The notes below the pieces were generated by a model. The model did not search any database. It saw only the letters and a list, made by a program, of their open reading frames with translations, and was not told the origin of the DNA. A program made the position numbers and the translations under genes. Below, in pieces: positions 15,842 to 25,034 of a DNA stretch of 64,000 bases. Source of the stretch: Actinacidiphila rubida (GTDB lineage Bacteria > Actinomycetota > Actinomycetes > Streptomycetales > Streptomycetaceae). Position 1 is the first letter of the stretch, and the number at the start of each line of letters is the position of its first letter. The stretch is taken from positions 62,001-126,000 of the forward strand of contig NZ_FODD01000007.1 in NCBI RefSeq assembly GCF_900110255.1, written 5' to 3'.

Positions 15842-16375
15842 ATGATACGAGGAGCGAAGGTCGGGCTTCGGGCCCGGCAGGAGAGCGATCTGCCGGTTCT
15901 CCTTGAGGAGATGTACAACGACGTCCTCGGGTACAGCCGTGCGGACGGCCGTCCGTGGCGGCCCGCGTCCACGCCCGAGCAGGCCGGATACACGAGCGAA
16001 CCGTCGGACGGGTTCGCGGCCTTCTCCGTCGTCGAGTTGGCCTCGGACGAGCTCGCCGGGATGGCGGTGCTGTGGAGCATCGACCTGCACCACAGGTCGG
16101 CCCACCTGGGCCTGGGGCTCCGCCCGTCGTTCCGCGGCCGCGGGCTGGGGGGCGACGTCGTGCGCGCCCTGTGCACGTACGGCTTCACGGTGCGCGGGCT
16201 GCGGCGGCTGCAGATCGAGACGCTGTCCGACAACGCCGCGATGCTCGCGGCGGCCGAGCGGGCCGGCTTCCAGCGGGAGGGCCTGATGCGCCGCCGCGCC
16301 TGGGTCTACGGGCGCGAGATGGACGAGGTGGTGCTCGGGCTGCTGCACGACGAGTGGCAGCCGGACGCGAGCTGA
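15842..16375 (+). CDS. GNAT-family N-acetyltransferase, RimJ/RimL-like
   Basis: This 177-residue protein has a GNAT fold. LGLGLRPSFRGRGLGGDVVRAL is the acetyl-CoA pyrophosphate loop (the R-x-x-G-x-G/A form), and IETLSDNAAMLAAAERAGFQREG is the late RimJ/RimL-type segment. It would acetylate an amino group on a protein, peptide or small molecule; the acceptor is unknown. AGGAAGG lies 5 nt before the ATG. It is divergent from the PEP-mutase-like gene and convergent with the kinase gene. Confidence 0.85.
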   Translation: MIRGAKVGLRARQESDLPVLLEEMYNDVLGYSRADGRPWRPASTPEQAGYTSEPSDGFAAFSVVELASDELAGMAVLWSIDLHHRSAHLGLGLRPSFRGRGLGGDVVRALCTYGFTVRGLRRLQIETLSDNAAMLAAAERAGFQREGLMRRRAWVYGREMDEVVLGLLHDEWQPDAS

Positions 16376-16401
16376 CCACGGCCGGCGGCCGCGGCACCGG
16401 C

Positions 16402-16950
16402 TCAGCCCTTGACGAGCGCCTCGACGAGCCGGTCGAGGATGGCGTCGACCGTCTCCTCGGGGGTCTGGCCGGTGCTGTCGAGCCACAGGCCCAGCCGCGG
16501 CGTGGTCCGGCGCAGGATGTTGTCCAGGCCGCCGACGGTCCACGAGCCGTACCCGGACTTGGCCCGGCCCGCCTCGCGCTCGGTGACCGCCCCCTGCGAC
16601 GGCGCCAGCACCACCAGGTACAGCGGCCGGGTGGTGATCGCCGCCAGGTACGGCTCCAGGTGCTCGCCGAGCACCACGTCCTGCACGACCGCGGTCCAGC
16701 CGGCCGCCGCGTACAGATCGGCGGTGGACGCCGACACGCGGTAGCGCAGCCGCAGTTGCTCCACGGCCTCCTCGTCGTGCTGCGGCGCCAGGTCGTGCCG
16801 TCCGGACACCAGCATCCGGCGGAACACGTCGCCGCGCACGTGCACCGCGCGCGGCAACCGCTCCGCCAGCAACTGGGCGACCGTCGACTTGCCCGACGCC
16901 ATCACGCCCGTGATCACCACGACGGCGCGTTCCAGTGCCACGTCTCCCAT
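16402..16950 (-). CDS. P-loop kinase/phosphotransferase-like protein
   Basis: The protein has 182 residues if it starts at the ATG at 16950, which follows GGAAGGGGGCGGG. A longer frame to 17019 lacks such a site. The Walker A motif is GVMASGKST at the N-terminus. HVRGDVFRRMLVSG resembles the substrate loop of adenylylsulfate- or chloramphenicol-phosphotransferase-like kinases, and an arginine-rich lid region (TEREAGRAKSGYG) follows. It may phosphorylate a small molecule; a link to antibiotic resistance is possible but not shown. Confidence 0.75.
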   Translation of the reverse strand: MGDVALERAVVVITGVMASGKSTVAQLLAERLPRAVHVRGDVFRRMLVSGRHDLAPQHDEEAVEQLRLRYRVSASTADLYAAAGWTAVVQDVVLGEHLEPYLAAITTRPLYLVVLAPSQGAVTEREAGRAKSGYGSWTVGGLDNILRRTTPRLGLWLDSTGQTPEETVDAILDRLVEALVKG

Positions 16951-17107
16951 TGCCCGCCCCCTTCCGGTGGACGCCCCCGTCCGACGGACGAGCATTCCAG
17001 CCCGACCGGCCGCGCTCAACCGTTCTGCGCCATACGGTCACGACCCCGTAACCAGGATCATGCACAACGGGAGCAGGGATGCAGCCGCCCCGGCCCTCCC
17101 CGGCGGT

Positions 17108-17512
17108 TCAGGTACGGAAGAGCGGCTCGACCTGGGCCGTGTCCTCGGTCGCGCGGTGGTGGGCGATGAGTCCGTCCCGGAAGCTGAACCAGTGGTGCAT
17201 CTGCATGGCAACGCTCCGGCCGCCGACCCGGTGGCGGGCCTTCAGCCGCACCACGGTCATCACGTCGGTCCCGGTCGCTGCGAACGCCACAGGAGTGAAC
17301 TCCTCGACCTCCATGGTCGAGCCGAAATCCTCGAAGAAGGCCCTCACCTCGGACTTGCCCGAGCGCATGCCGTACCAGGGCACGACAGTGGACGCCGCCT
17401 CCGTCGCCCAGTTCACGTCGTCGCTCAGAGCGTCCAGGATGGCCTGCACGTCGCCGCGTCCGAACGCCTCGTAGACCGACGTGACGGTGGCGAGATTGGC
17501 GTCCGCGCTCAT
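17108..17512 (-). CDS. SnoaL/NTF2-like family protein
   Basis: This 134-residue protein starts at MSADANLATV, preceded by GGAAGGCAGATC. The frame extends upstream to 17560 without a ribosome binding site. The helical start VTSVYEAFGRGDVQAILDALSDDVNW and the later MQMHHWFSFRDGLIAHH are typical of NTF2-like folds, which include polyketide cyclases, ketosteroid isomerases and many stress-linked proteins with no known substrate. No active-site assignment is possible. Confidence 0.8.
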   Translation of the reverse strand: MSADANLATVTSVYEAFGRGDVQAILDALSDDVNWATEAASTVVPWYGMRSGKSEVRAFFEDFGSTMEVEEFTPVAFAATGTDVMTVVRLKARHRVGGRSVAMQMHHWFSFRDGLIAHHRATEDTAQVEPLFRT

Positions 17513-17728
17513 GATCTGCCTTCCCGAGTGGGCCGCGAACCCTGCGGTCCGCAGCGTCACGGTATGCGCCGGCCGCTGAGCGGTGCAGGCGTCCCGCCCG
17601 TGTCGCCGGCCCCACCACTCGAACAGGGCATCCGCGCAGCGCGCCGTGACGCGGCGCCGGCCGCGCCGGGCGAGGCGCGGCGGGCGCGTGCGCGCCTACC
17701 CGCCGCTCGTCCCGTACCGGGATCGTGG

Positions 17729-17800
17729 AGGCCGTGACCGGATTCGAACCGGTGTAACTCGCGTTGCAGGCGAGCCCCTCAGCCACTCGGGCACACGGCC
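17729..17800 (-). tRNA. tRNA-Cys (GCA)
   Basis: On the minus strand the acceptor stem GGCCGTG (17794-17800) pairs with CACGGCC (17730-17736), with U73 as discriminator, a known cysteine identity element. The anticodon loop is CTGCAAC with anticodon GCA at 17765-17767, and its stem is CTCGC/GCGAG. The T-arm is CCGGTTCGAATCCGG. CCA is not encoded. Confidence 0.95.
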
Positions 17801-17998
17801 GTGCGCGTGGTGCGTGGTGCGTGGTGCGTGCTTCAACGATGGCGGGCGGCTGCGGGTGGGGTCAACGGGTGCGCGAGCGGTGCCACGGGACTGACATACG
17901 GCGTTCACGATCGGGGTCGCGGGGACCAGGACCAAAGTCGTACGCGGACCGGTCGCCGGGCAGGGGTGAACATCGCGTTCGCCCCTTACCCTGGGCGG

Positions 17999-19513
17999 GT
18001 GACTGTTGCACGGGCCAAGCAGAGGCAGCTGGGTGACCAGCGGATACGTGGCGTCGAGGGTGCCGGCGGCGATTCCGGCGATCCCCTCGGCTCCGGCGGC
18101 CCCGTCGGCCCCCTCGACGACGGCGCATCCGGCGTCATGGGCCGGACGTACCGTGCGCTGACCCTCGGCATCGTCTCGGTGGTGCTGATGATCGCCTTCG
18201 AGGCGACCGCCGTCGGCACGGCGATGCCCATCGCGGCGCGGGACCTGCACGGGCTGGGCCTGTACGCGTTCGCATTCTCCGGGTACTTCACGACCTCGCT
18301 GCTGGCGATGGTGGTCAGCGGCCAGTGGTGCGACCGCGGCGGCCCGCTGCCGCCGCTGACCGCAGGCATCGCCGGGTTCGCGGCCGGTCTGATCGTCAGC
18401 GGCACCGCGCACACCATGGGCGTGTTCGTCCTGGGGCGGGCCGTGCAGGGGCTCGGCGGCGGGCTGGTGATCGTGGCCCTGTACGTGGTGGTGGGCCGCG
18501 CCTATCCCGAGCGGCTGCGGCCGTCGGTGATGGCCGCGTTCGCCGCGTCATGGGTCGTGCCGTCGATCGTGGGCCCGCTGGTGTCCGGCACGGTCACCGA
18601 GCAGCTCGGCTGGCGCTGGGTGTTCCTGGCGATCCCGGTCCTGGTGCTGCTGCCGCTGGTGGTGATGCTGCCCGCGCTGCGGCGCACCGCCCACGAGCCG
18701 GCCGGCGGCGCGCGCCCGCCGATGGACGGCCGCCGCATCTGGCTCGCGGTGGCCCTCGCGGCCGGCGCGGTGCTGCTGCAGTACGCCGGGCAGGACCTGC
18801 GGCCGCTGTCCGTCGTGCCCGCGGTGGCCGGCGCGGGGCTGCTGGTGCCCGCCGCGGTGCGGCTGCTGCCCGCCGGCACCTTCCGCGCGGTGCGCGGCCT
18901 GCCCACGGTCGTGCTGATGCGCGGCATCGCGGCCGGCACGTTCCTGGCCGCGGAGAGCTTCATCCCCCTGATGCTCGTCACCGAGCGCGGGATGTCGGCC
19001 ACCCTGGCCGGGCTCTCGCTGGCGGGCGGGGGCCTCACCTGGGCGCTGGGCTCGTACGTGCAGGCGCGGCCGCGCCTGGAGCCGGTGCGGGACCGGCTGG
19101 TGCAGGCCGGCATGGTGATGTCGGCCGTGGCGATCGCGGCCGTGCCGCTGGCGCTGGACCACGCGGTGCCCACCGTGATCGTCGCGGTGGCGTGGTGCGT
19201 GGGCGGCCTCGGCATGGGCCTGGTGATCTCCTCGCTGAGCGTGCTGCTGCTGAAGGTCTCGCCGCCCAGCGACGCGGGCGCCAACTCGGCGGCCCTCCAG
19301 GTCAGCGACTCGCTCTCCAACGTCCTGCTGGTGGCCGCGGCCGGCACCGTCTTCTCCGCGCTCGGCGGCGGCTCCCTCGCCCCGGCCACGGAGACGGTGA
19401 CGGCGGCCGCCACGGCGCACCACCCGGCGGCCTTCGCGGCCGTGTTCGTGCCCTCGGCGGTGCTGGCACTGCTGGGCGCGGGCGTCGCGCGCCGCCTGCG
19501 GCCCGCGCCCTGA
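17999..19513 (+). CDS. MFS transporter, DHA2-like multidrug type
   Basis: This transporter has 504 residues from the GTG at 17999, with about 12-14 hydrophobic helices. It has the motif-A region QWCDRGGPLPP between helices 2 and 3 and a motif-C-like VVPSIVGPLVSGTVTEQLGWRWVF in helix 5, which places it among drug:H+ antiporters. The GTG at 17999 has no ribosome binding site, but TACCCT lies about 8 nt upstream, so the mRNA may be leaderless. The ATG at 18137 begins exactly at the first helix and is the alternative start, giving 458 residues. The exported compound is unknown. Confidence 0.85.
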   Translation: MTVARAKQRQLGDQRIRGVEGAGGDSGDPLGSGGPVGPLDDGASGVMGRTYRALTLGIVSVVLMIAFEATAVGTAMPIAARDLHGLGLYAFAFSGYFTTSLLAMVVSGQWCDRGGPLPPLTAGIAGFAAGLIVSGTAHTMGVFVLGRAVQGLGGGLVIVALYVVVGRAYPERLRPSVMAAFAASWVVPSIVGPLVSGTVTEQLGWRWVFLAIPVLVLLPLVVMLPALRRTAHEPAGGARPPMDGRRIWLAVALAAGAVLLQYAGQDLRPLSVVPAVAGAGLLVPAAVRLLPAGTFRAVRGLPTVVLMRGIAAGTFLAAESFIPLMLVTERGMSATLAGLSLAGGGLTWALGSYVQARPRLEPVRDRLVQAGMVMSAVAIAAVPLALDHAVPTVIVAVAWCVGGLGMGLVISSLSVLLLKVSPPSDAGANSAALQVSDSLSNVLLVAAAGTVFSALGGGSLAPATETVTAAATAHHPAAFAAVFVPSAVLALLGAGVARRLRPAP

Positions 19514-19575
19514 CCGGAGTCCTGAACGGGTCCTGCCGGGGTCCGGCGGGTCTGTCGGGTCCTGCCGGGGCCCGA

Positions 19576-19635
19576 CCGATCTCCTGGCCGATCTCCTGGC
19601 CGATCTCCTGGCCGATGTGCTGGCCGATGTGCTGT
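19576..19635. repeat. 12-bp tandem repeat, five copies
   Basis: CCGATCTCCTGG occurs three times, then CCGATGTGCTGG and CCGATGTGCTGT. The flanks (19536-19575) contain further GGGTCCTGCCGGGG duplications. The array lies in the 287-bp gap between the MFS gene and the helicase gene. Confidence 0.9.
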
Positions 19636-19800
19636 CCGGGTCCGGCCCGGGGCCCGCGGCCGCCCCGCCAGGGCCCGGATGTGATGTCGCTCGCACGGGC
19701 CGCGGCAGGCGGCGTCGTTCCGCGGACGCCGCCCGGCGGCCGGTAGGCTGAGGCGGTTTTCGTACGGGTGGGCCCGCGCCCGCCGAAGTGACCGACCCCC

Positions 19801-21609
19801 GTGGAGACCGTGACTACCGCCGCCTCGCACCCGTCGCATCCGTCCCACCACCTCTCCCCGGCCTTCCCCGGCCGCGCCCCCTGGGGCACGGCCAACAAGC
19901 TGCGGGCCTGGCAGCAGGGCGCCATCGACGCGTATGTGGCCCAGCAACCACGGGACTTCCTGGCGGTGGCCACCCCCGGCGCCGGCAAGACGACCTTCGC
20001 GCTGACCCTCGCCTCGTACCTGCTGCACAACCACCTGGTGCAGCAGATCACCGTCGTCGCGCCGACCGAGCACCTCAAGACGCAGTGGGCGGACGCCGCC
20101 GCGCGGATAGGGATCCGGCTCGACCCGGACTACAGCGCGGGCCCGGTGGGCCGGGAGTTCCACGGCGTCGCCGTGACGTACGCGGGCGTCGGCGTGCGGC
20201 CGATGCTGCACCGCAACCGGTGCGAGCAGCGCAAGACCCTGGTGATCCTCGACGAGATCCACCACGCCGGCGACAGCAAGTCCTGGGGCGAGGCGTGCCT
20301 GGAGGCGTTCGAGCCGGCCACCCGCCGCCTGGCGCTGACCGGCACGCCGTTCCGCTCGGACACCAACCCGATCCCGTTCGTGACGTACGAGGAGGGCAAC
20401 GACGGCATCCGCCGCTCCTCCGCCGACTACACGTACGGATACGGCAACGCGCTGAACGACGGCGTGGTCCGCCCGGTGATCTTCCTCAGCTACAGCGGCA
20501 CCATGCGCTGGCGCACGAAGGCCGGCGACGAGCTGTCGGCACGGCTGGGCGAGCCGATGACCCGGGACGCCATCGGCCAGGCGTGGCGCACCGCGCTGGC
20601 GCCGACGGGGGAGTGGATCCCCAACGTGCTCAAGGCCGCGGACCAGCGGCTCACCGAGGTCCGCAAGGGCATCCCGGACGCCGGCGGCCTGGTGATCGCC
20701 ACCGACCAGGACTCGGCCCGCGCCTATGCCAAGCAGATCAGGGAACTCACCGGCCACAAGGCCACGGTGGTGCTCTCCGACGACGCGGGGGCGTCCAAGC
20801 GCATCGAGGAGTTCAGCGCGAGCGAGGACCGCTGGATGGTCGCGGTCCGGATGGTGTCCGAGGGCGTCGACGTGCCGCGGCTGGCCGTCGGCGTGTACGC
20901 CACGACGATCTCGACGCCGCTGTTCTTCGCGCAGGCCGTCGGCCGGTTCGTGCGGTCGCGGCGACGCGGTGAGACCGCGTCGGTGTTCCTGCCGACCATC
21001 CCGATGCTGCTGGAGTTCGCCTCCGAGATGGAGGTCGAGCGCGACCACGTGCTCGACAAGCCGAAGAAGCACGGCGAGGACGACGTGTTCGCCGAGGAGG
21101 ACCAGCTCCTCGCCGACGCGGAGCGGGCCGAGGACGAGGCGACCGAGGACGACATGCTGCCGTTCGAGGCGCTGGAGTCCGACGCGGTCTTCGACCGGGT
21201 GCTGTACGACGGCGCCGAGTTCGGCATGCAGGCGCACCCCGGCAGCGAGGAGGAGCAGGACTACCTCGGCATCCCCGGCCTGCTGGAACCCGACCAGGTG
21301 CAGATACTGCTGCAGAAGCGGCAGGCCCGGCAGATCGCCCACAGCAGGAAGAAACCGGCGGACGAGGCGGATCTGCTCGAACTGCCCGCCGAGCGGCGCC
21401 CGGTGGTCACCCACCGCCAGCTGCTGGAACTGCGCAAGGAACTCAACACCCTGGTCGCCGCGTACAACCACCAGAGCGGCAAACCGCACGGCGTGATCCA
21501 CAACGAGCTGCGCCGGGTGTGCGGCGGACCGCCGAGCGCGGAGGCCACCGCGGGGCAGCTCGGCGAGCGCATCAAGAAGGTCAGGGAGTGGGCCACCCGT
21601 ATGCGGTGA
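19801..21609 (+). CDS. DEAD/DEAH-box superfamily 2 helicase
   Basis: This 602-residue protein has a GTG start. An N-terminal Q-like region (NKLRAWQQGAIDAY) precedes Walker A (ATPGAGKTT), the DEIH box (VILDEIHHAGDSKSW), motif III (LTGTPFRSD), and the C-terminal RecA domain with VRMVSEGVDVPRLAVGVYAT and motif VI (QAVGRFVRSRR). Residues ~400-480 are highly acidic, and a basic tail follows. Domain order matches RadD/UvsW-like SF2 helicases used in DNA repair or branch migration. A -10-like TAGGCT lies at 19744-19749. The exact role is unknown. Confidence 0.9.
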   Translation: METVTTAASHPSHPSHHLSPAFPGRAPWGTANKLRAWQQGAIDAYVAQQPRDFLAVATPGAGKTTFALTLASYLLHNHLVQQITVVAPTEHLKTQWADAAARIGIRLDPDYSAGPVGREFHGVAVTYAGVGVRPMLHRNRCEQRKTLVILDEIHHAGDSKSWGEACLEAFEPATRRLALTGTPFRSDTNPIPFVTYEEGNDGIRRSSADYTYGYGNALNDGVVRPVIFLSYSGTMRWRTKAGDELSARLGEPMTRDAIGQAWRTALAPTGEWIPNVLKAADQRLTEVRKGIPDAGGLVIATDQDSARAYAKQIRELTGHKATVVLSDDAGASKRIEEFSASEDRWMVAVRMVSEGVDVPRLAVGVYATTISTPLFFAQAVGRFVRSRRRGETASVFLPTIPMLLEFASEMEVERDHVLDKPKKHGEDDVFAEEDQLLADAERAEDEATEDDMLPFEALESDAVFDRVLYDGAEFGMQAHPGSEEEQDYLGIPGLLEPDQVQILLQKRQARQIAHSRKKPADEADLLELPAERRPVVTHRQLLELRKELNTLVAAYNHQSGKPHGVIHNELRRVCGGPPSAEATAGQLGERIKKVREWATRMR

Positions 21610-21866
21610 TGTCGGCCGGATTGCCGTGAACGCTCCGCCGCCGAACCTCAAAGTCGGGTCAAACAGCGCCCGGATTGTGGACGACCTCTTCCGCTGAGCG
21701 GTACTCGGTCGCTACGGTGCCGGTCACGCACGCGCCGTGGCAGAGCAGCCGCGGAGCGCAGCCGGTTTGCCGACACCAACCGGTGGCCTCTCCGCGCGCA
21801 CTGCCGCGGGACCGGCAGGGCGTTCCACCGTGAGATGCGCCGCCGATTTCACGAGGAGGGGGCGTC

Positions 21867-22703
21867 GTGACCGCGGAGACGTCTCAAACGCTCGACCGGG
21901 GCCTGCGGGTCCTGAAGTTGCTCGCCGACACCGATCACGGCCTGACCGTGACCGAACTGGCCGCCAAACTCGGCGTCAACCGCACCGTGGTCTACCGGCT
22001 GCTGGCGACGCTGGAGCAGCACTCGCTGGTGCGCCGCGACCTCGGCGGCCGGGCCCGGGTCGGGCTCGGCGTGCTGGGGCTGGCCCACCAGGTGCACCCG
22101 TTGCTGCGCGAGGCCGCGCTGCCCGCGCTGCGCTCCCTGGCCGACGACATCGGCGCCACCGCCCACCTCACGCTGGTCGACGGCACCGAGGCGCTGGCCG
22201 TCGCCGTCGTCGAGCCCACCTGGACCGACTACCACGTCGCCTACCGCACCGGCTTCCGGCACCCGCTGGACCGCGGCGCGGCCGGCCGGGCGATCCTGGC
22301 CGGCCGCGGCATGCAGCCGACCGCGGACGGCGGCAGCTGGGAGCGCTTCGCCGAGGACGGGCCGGCGCCCGAGGACACGGCGGGGGAGCAGGAGCAGCTG
22401 GGCACGCCCGCGGTGCGCATCCTGGAGGCCGCGGTGGCCGACGGCAGGGCCCTCGCCGACCCGGTCCCGGCGGGGGACCCCGGCGACCCCGTGCTGGGCG
22501 CGGGCGGCGCCGTCAGCCGGCTCCGCTACGTGATCACCTCCGGCGAGCTGGAGGCGGGGGCCAGCGGCGCCGCCGCCCCGCTGCTGGGCGTGCCCGGGGT
22601 GGAGGGCAGCGTCGGCGTGGTGATGCTCGCGGACTCCGTGCCCGAGCGGGTCGGGGCCCGAGTCGTGGAGGCGGCGCTGGAGGTCGCCGACGCCCTGCGG
22701 TAA
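21867..22703 (+). CDS. IclR-family transcriptional regulator
   Basis: This 278-residue protein has a GTG start with GAGGAGGGGG just upstream. The N-terminal winged helix (LDRGLRVLKLLADTDHGLTVTELAAKLGVNRTVVYRLLATLEQ) is followed by an IclR effector domain (residues ~85-270) with GTEALAVAVVEP and HPLDRGAAGRAILAG. The effector is usually a small organic acid. No metabolic operon is adjacent, so the target genes are unclear. Upstream (21610-21866) I see no palindrome strong enough to name. Confidence 0.9.
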   Translation: MTAETSQTLDRGLRVLKLLADTDHGLTVTELAAKLGVNRTVVYRLLATLEQHSLVRRDLGGRARVGLGVLGLAHQVHPLLREAALPALRSLADDIGATAHLTLVDGTEALAVAVVEPTWTDYHVAYRTGFRHPLDRGAAGRAILAGRGMQPTADGGSWERFAEDGPAPEDTAGEQEQLGTPAVRILEAAVADGRALADPVPAGDPGDPVLGAGGAVSRLRYVITSGELEAGASGAAAPLLGVPGVEGSVGVVMLADSVPERVGARVVEAALEVADALR

Positions 22704-22713
22704 CGGGCCTGGC

Positions 22714-22730
22714 GGGCCCCCGGCGGGGGC
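22714..22730 (+). terminator. Short GC hairpin
   Basis: GGCCCCC (22714-22720) and GGGGGCC (22724-22730) form a perfect 7-bp stem 11 bp after the IclR stop. Confidence 0.45.
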
Positions 22731-22773
22731 CTGGAGGTGAGTGCGGGTCCCGGGGTGAACTAGGGTCTGGCCC

Positions 22774-23562
22774 ATGCCGAACCTCTCCCGCCGTTCCGTG
22801 GTGCTCTCCGTGTGCGCCGCGGTCCTGGCCGCCCTGTTCGCCGTGGCCGCGTTCGCACCGCTGCCGATCTCCATCGTCGAGCCGGGCCTGACCGCGAACG
22901 TGCTGGGCGCGGACAACGGCACGCAGGTCATCACGGTCACCGGCGTGCCGGTGCGCACCACCACCGGGCAGCTGCGGCTGGTGACCATCCAGGCCACCGC
23001 GCCCAACGCGTCCGTGCACTTCATCGACGTGTGGCGGGCCTGGTTCAAGAAGAGCCAGGCCGCGATGCCGCGGGACTCGGTCTACCCCAGCGGCGGCTCG
23101 GTCAAGGAGATCGAGAAGGCCAACCAGCAGCAGATGGAGCAGTCGCAGGCGGACGCCACCACGGCGGCGCTCAAGCACATCGGGCTGTCGCCGTCCCAGG
23201 TCCACGTCACGCTGCGGCTGGCCGACGTCGGCGGGCCCAGCGCGGGCCTGCTGTTCAGCCTCGGCATCATCGACAAGATCGACGGCGACGGGCACGGCGG
23301 CGACCTCACCGGCGGCCGCACCATCGCCGGCACCGGCACGATCGACGGGTCCGGGAAGGTCGGCGCGGTCGGCGGCGTGCCGCTGAAGGAACAGGCCGCC
23401 CGGCGCGACGGCGCCACCGTCTTCCTGGTGCCGAAGGACGAGTGCTCGGACGCCAAGGCCGAGCTGCCCTCCGGACTGAAGCTGGTCCCCGTCACCACGC
23501 TCGACGGCGCGCTGTCGGCCCTGTCCGCGCTGCGCGCCGGGCAGCCGACGCCGGTGTGCTGA
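22774..23562 (+). CDS. Membrane-anchored Lon-like (S16) protease, short form
   Basis: This 262-residue protein has one N-terminal membrane anchor (residues ~8-30), so its body is extracytoplasmic. The C-terminal Lon proteolytic fold has the Ser-Lys dyad: Ser156 in GGPSAGLL and Lys205 in GGVPLKEQAA. YlbL-type relatives normally have ~330-350 residues with a PDZ domain between anchor and protease; here residues 100-145 are a short helical stretch (KEIEKANQQQMEQSQAD) with no PDZ signature. It probably trims or controls exported or membrane proteins. It is convergent with an MFS gene. Confidence 0.88.
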   Translation: MPNLSRRSVVLSVCAAVLAALFAVAAFAPLPISIVEPGLTANVLGADNGTQVITVTGVPVRTTTGQLRLVTIQATAPNASVHFIDVWRAWFKKSQAAMPRDSVYPSGGSVKEIEKANQQQMEQSQADATTAALKHIGLSPSQVHVTLRLADVGGPSAGLLFSLGIIDKIDGDGHGGDLTGGRTIAGTGTIDGSGKVGAVGGVPLKEQAARRDGATVFLVPKDECSDAKAELPSGLKLVPVTTLDGALSALSALRAGQPTPVC

Positions 23563-23626
23563 GCCGCGCACCAGGAGCAGGACCCAGGACCAGGACCAGG
23601 ACCACGAGCGCGGCAGTGGCAGCGGT

Positions 23627-23667
23627 CGCGCCCGGGCCCGCGGCCGGGGACGGCGGGCCCGGGCGCG
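23627..23667. terminator. Bidirectional terminator
   Basis: CGCGCCCGGGCCCG (23627-23640) pairs over 14 bp with CGGGCCCGGGCGCG (23654-23667). It lies between the convergent Lon-like and MFS genes. Confidence 0.85.
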
Positions 23668-23671
23668 GCCG

Positions 23672-24970
23672 CTAGCGGGACGCGGGCGCGGAGGCGGACG
23701 CGGGTTCCGCCGGCACGGGTGAGGTCACGGGAGCCGTCTCCCAGGCGCGGAACGCGGGCAGCACCAGCGGGCTGAGCGTGGTCAGCAGGTAGGCCGCGCT
23801 CACCGCGGCCATGCCGGCCCGCAGCCCGGCGTACTGCACGACGTAGCCGCCCAGCAGCCCGCCCAGCGGCACCGCGACCAGCACGCCCGACGTCACCGCG
23901 CCGAACACCCGGCTGCGCAGCCGCTCCGGGACCAGCCGGACCATCTCGGTGCCGATGATCGGGTTGAGCACCCCGGCGGCCAGCCCGCAGACGGCGCAGG
24001 TGACCACCATCGGGGTCAGGCCCGGCACGAACGCGCCGACCGCGGTCCGCGGGAAGCCGCACACGATGAACGCCCCGATGTACAGGGCGCGTGGGGACAG
24101 CCGCTGGCCGAACGCCCCGTACAGCAGCGAGCCGGCGAGCGCGGCCGCGGCGAAGGTCCCGGAGATCACGCCGACGCTGAGCGAACCGCCGAGGTGCCGC
24201 CGGGCGTCCACCGGCAGCAGCACCGACGACCACGCCTGGTCCAGCGCGTTGGTGACCATCACCATCGCCACGACCGCGAACAGCAGCCGGGCCCGCAGCA
24301 GGAACGCGTAGCCCTCGCGCAGCTCCGCCCCGTACCCGGCGAGCGTGACGGGCCCGCCGGCGCCCTTCGCCTCGTCCGCCGGCCGCCGCCCCTCCCGCAC
24401 TCCGAACCCGATGAGCAGTGCGGAGAAGGCGTACGTGGCCGCGTCGACCAGCAGCACGTCCGCCGCGCCGACCGCCGCGATGAGCACGCCGGCCAGCGGC
24501 GCCCCGAGCATGCGGGCGCCGCGCGAGGCGCTCTCGTAGGCGCTGGACGCCCGCGCGATCGTGGTGCCGGCCCGTTCCGCCAGCCGCGGCATCAGCACCT
24601 CGCGGGCGGTCTCGCCCGGCGCGTGGAACAGCCCCGCGACGGCGACCAGGGCCAGCAGCGCGCCGTACGACAGGTGGCCGGACATGTGCAGCAGCGGCAC
24701 GGCGGCGACCGCGACCGCGGACACGGCGTCCGAGGCGACGCTGCTGACCGCCAGCCCCAGCCGGTCGATGAGCGGGCCGCCGAGCAGTGCGGCGAGCACC
24801 ACCGGCAGCGTCGCGGCGAAGGCGGTCAGGCCCGCCCGCGCCGGGCTCCCGGTGGTGTCCAGGACGAACCACGGTATGGCGACGACGGTGAGCATGCTGC
24901 CGGCGATCGAGACCACGTTCGCGGTCAGCAGCAGCGCCAGCGGGCGCCGGTCGGTGCCGGGTGTCGGCAT
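23672..24970 (-). CDS. MFS exporter, MefA/TetV-like
   Basis: This 432-residue polytopic membrane protein begins LALLLTANVVSIAGSMLTVVAIPWFVL, the form seen in macrolide-efflux (MefA/EntS-type) members. A central cytoplasmic loop separates two six-helix halves, and the C-terminus is an Ala/Pro/Ser tail. It follows the HTH repressor gene by 64 bp on the same strand and is probably in one operon, which suggests export of a compound sensed by that repressor. The ligand is unknown. Confidence 0.85.
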   Translation of the reverse strand: MPTPGTDRRPLALLLTANVVSIAGSMLTVVAIPWFVLDTTGSPARAGLTAFAATLPVVLAALLGGPLIDRLGLAVSSVASDAVSAVAVAAVPLLHMSGHLSYGALLALVAVAGLFHAPGETAREVLMPRLAERAGTTIARASSAYESASRGARMLGAPLAGVLIAAVGAADVLLVDAATYAFSALLIGFGVREGRRPADEAKGAGGPVTLAGYGAELREGYAFLLRARLLFAVVAMVMVTNALDQAWSSVLLPVDARRHLGGSLSVGVISGTFAAAALAGSLLYGAFGQRLSPRALYIGAFIVCGFPRTAVGAFVPGLTPMVVTCAVCGLAAGVLNPIIGTEMVRLVPERLRSRVFGAVTSGVLVAVPLGGLLGGYVVQYAGLRAGMAAVSAAYLLTTLSPLVLPAFRAWETAPVTSPVPAEPASASAPASR

Positions 24971-25034
24971 GGTGATCCCCCTGTGAGTGGTGTGCGGTGT
25001 CCGGTGCGGGCGCCCGGCCGTGCCGGATGCCCGG

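Noticed and set aside
17801-17830. Short GTGCGTG repeat after tRNA-Cys as an attachment site
   Set aside because: It is a 7-bp simple repeat, there is no integrase nearby, and no copy of the tRNA 3' end is seen downstream.
18502-21651. 1,049-residue open frame on the minus strand
   Set aside because: Antisense to the MFS and helicase genes, both of which have clear motifs; the antisense product has none.
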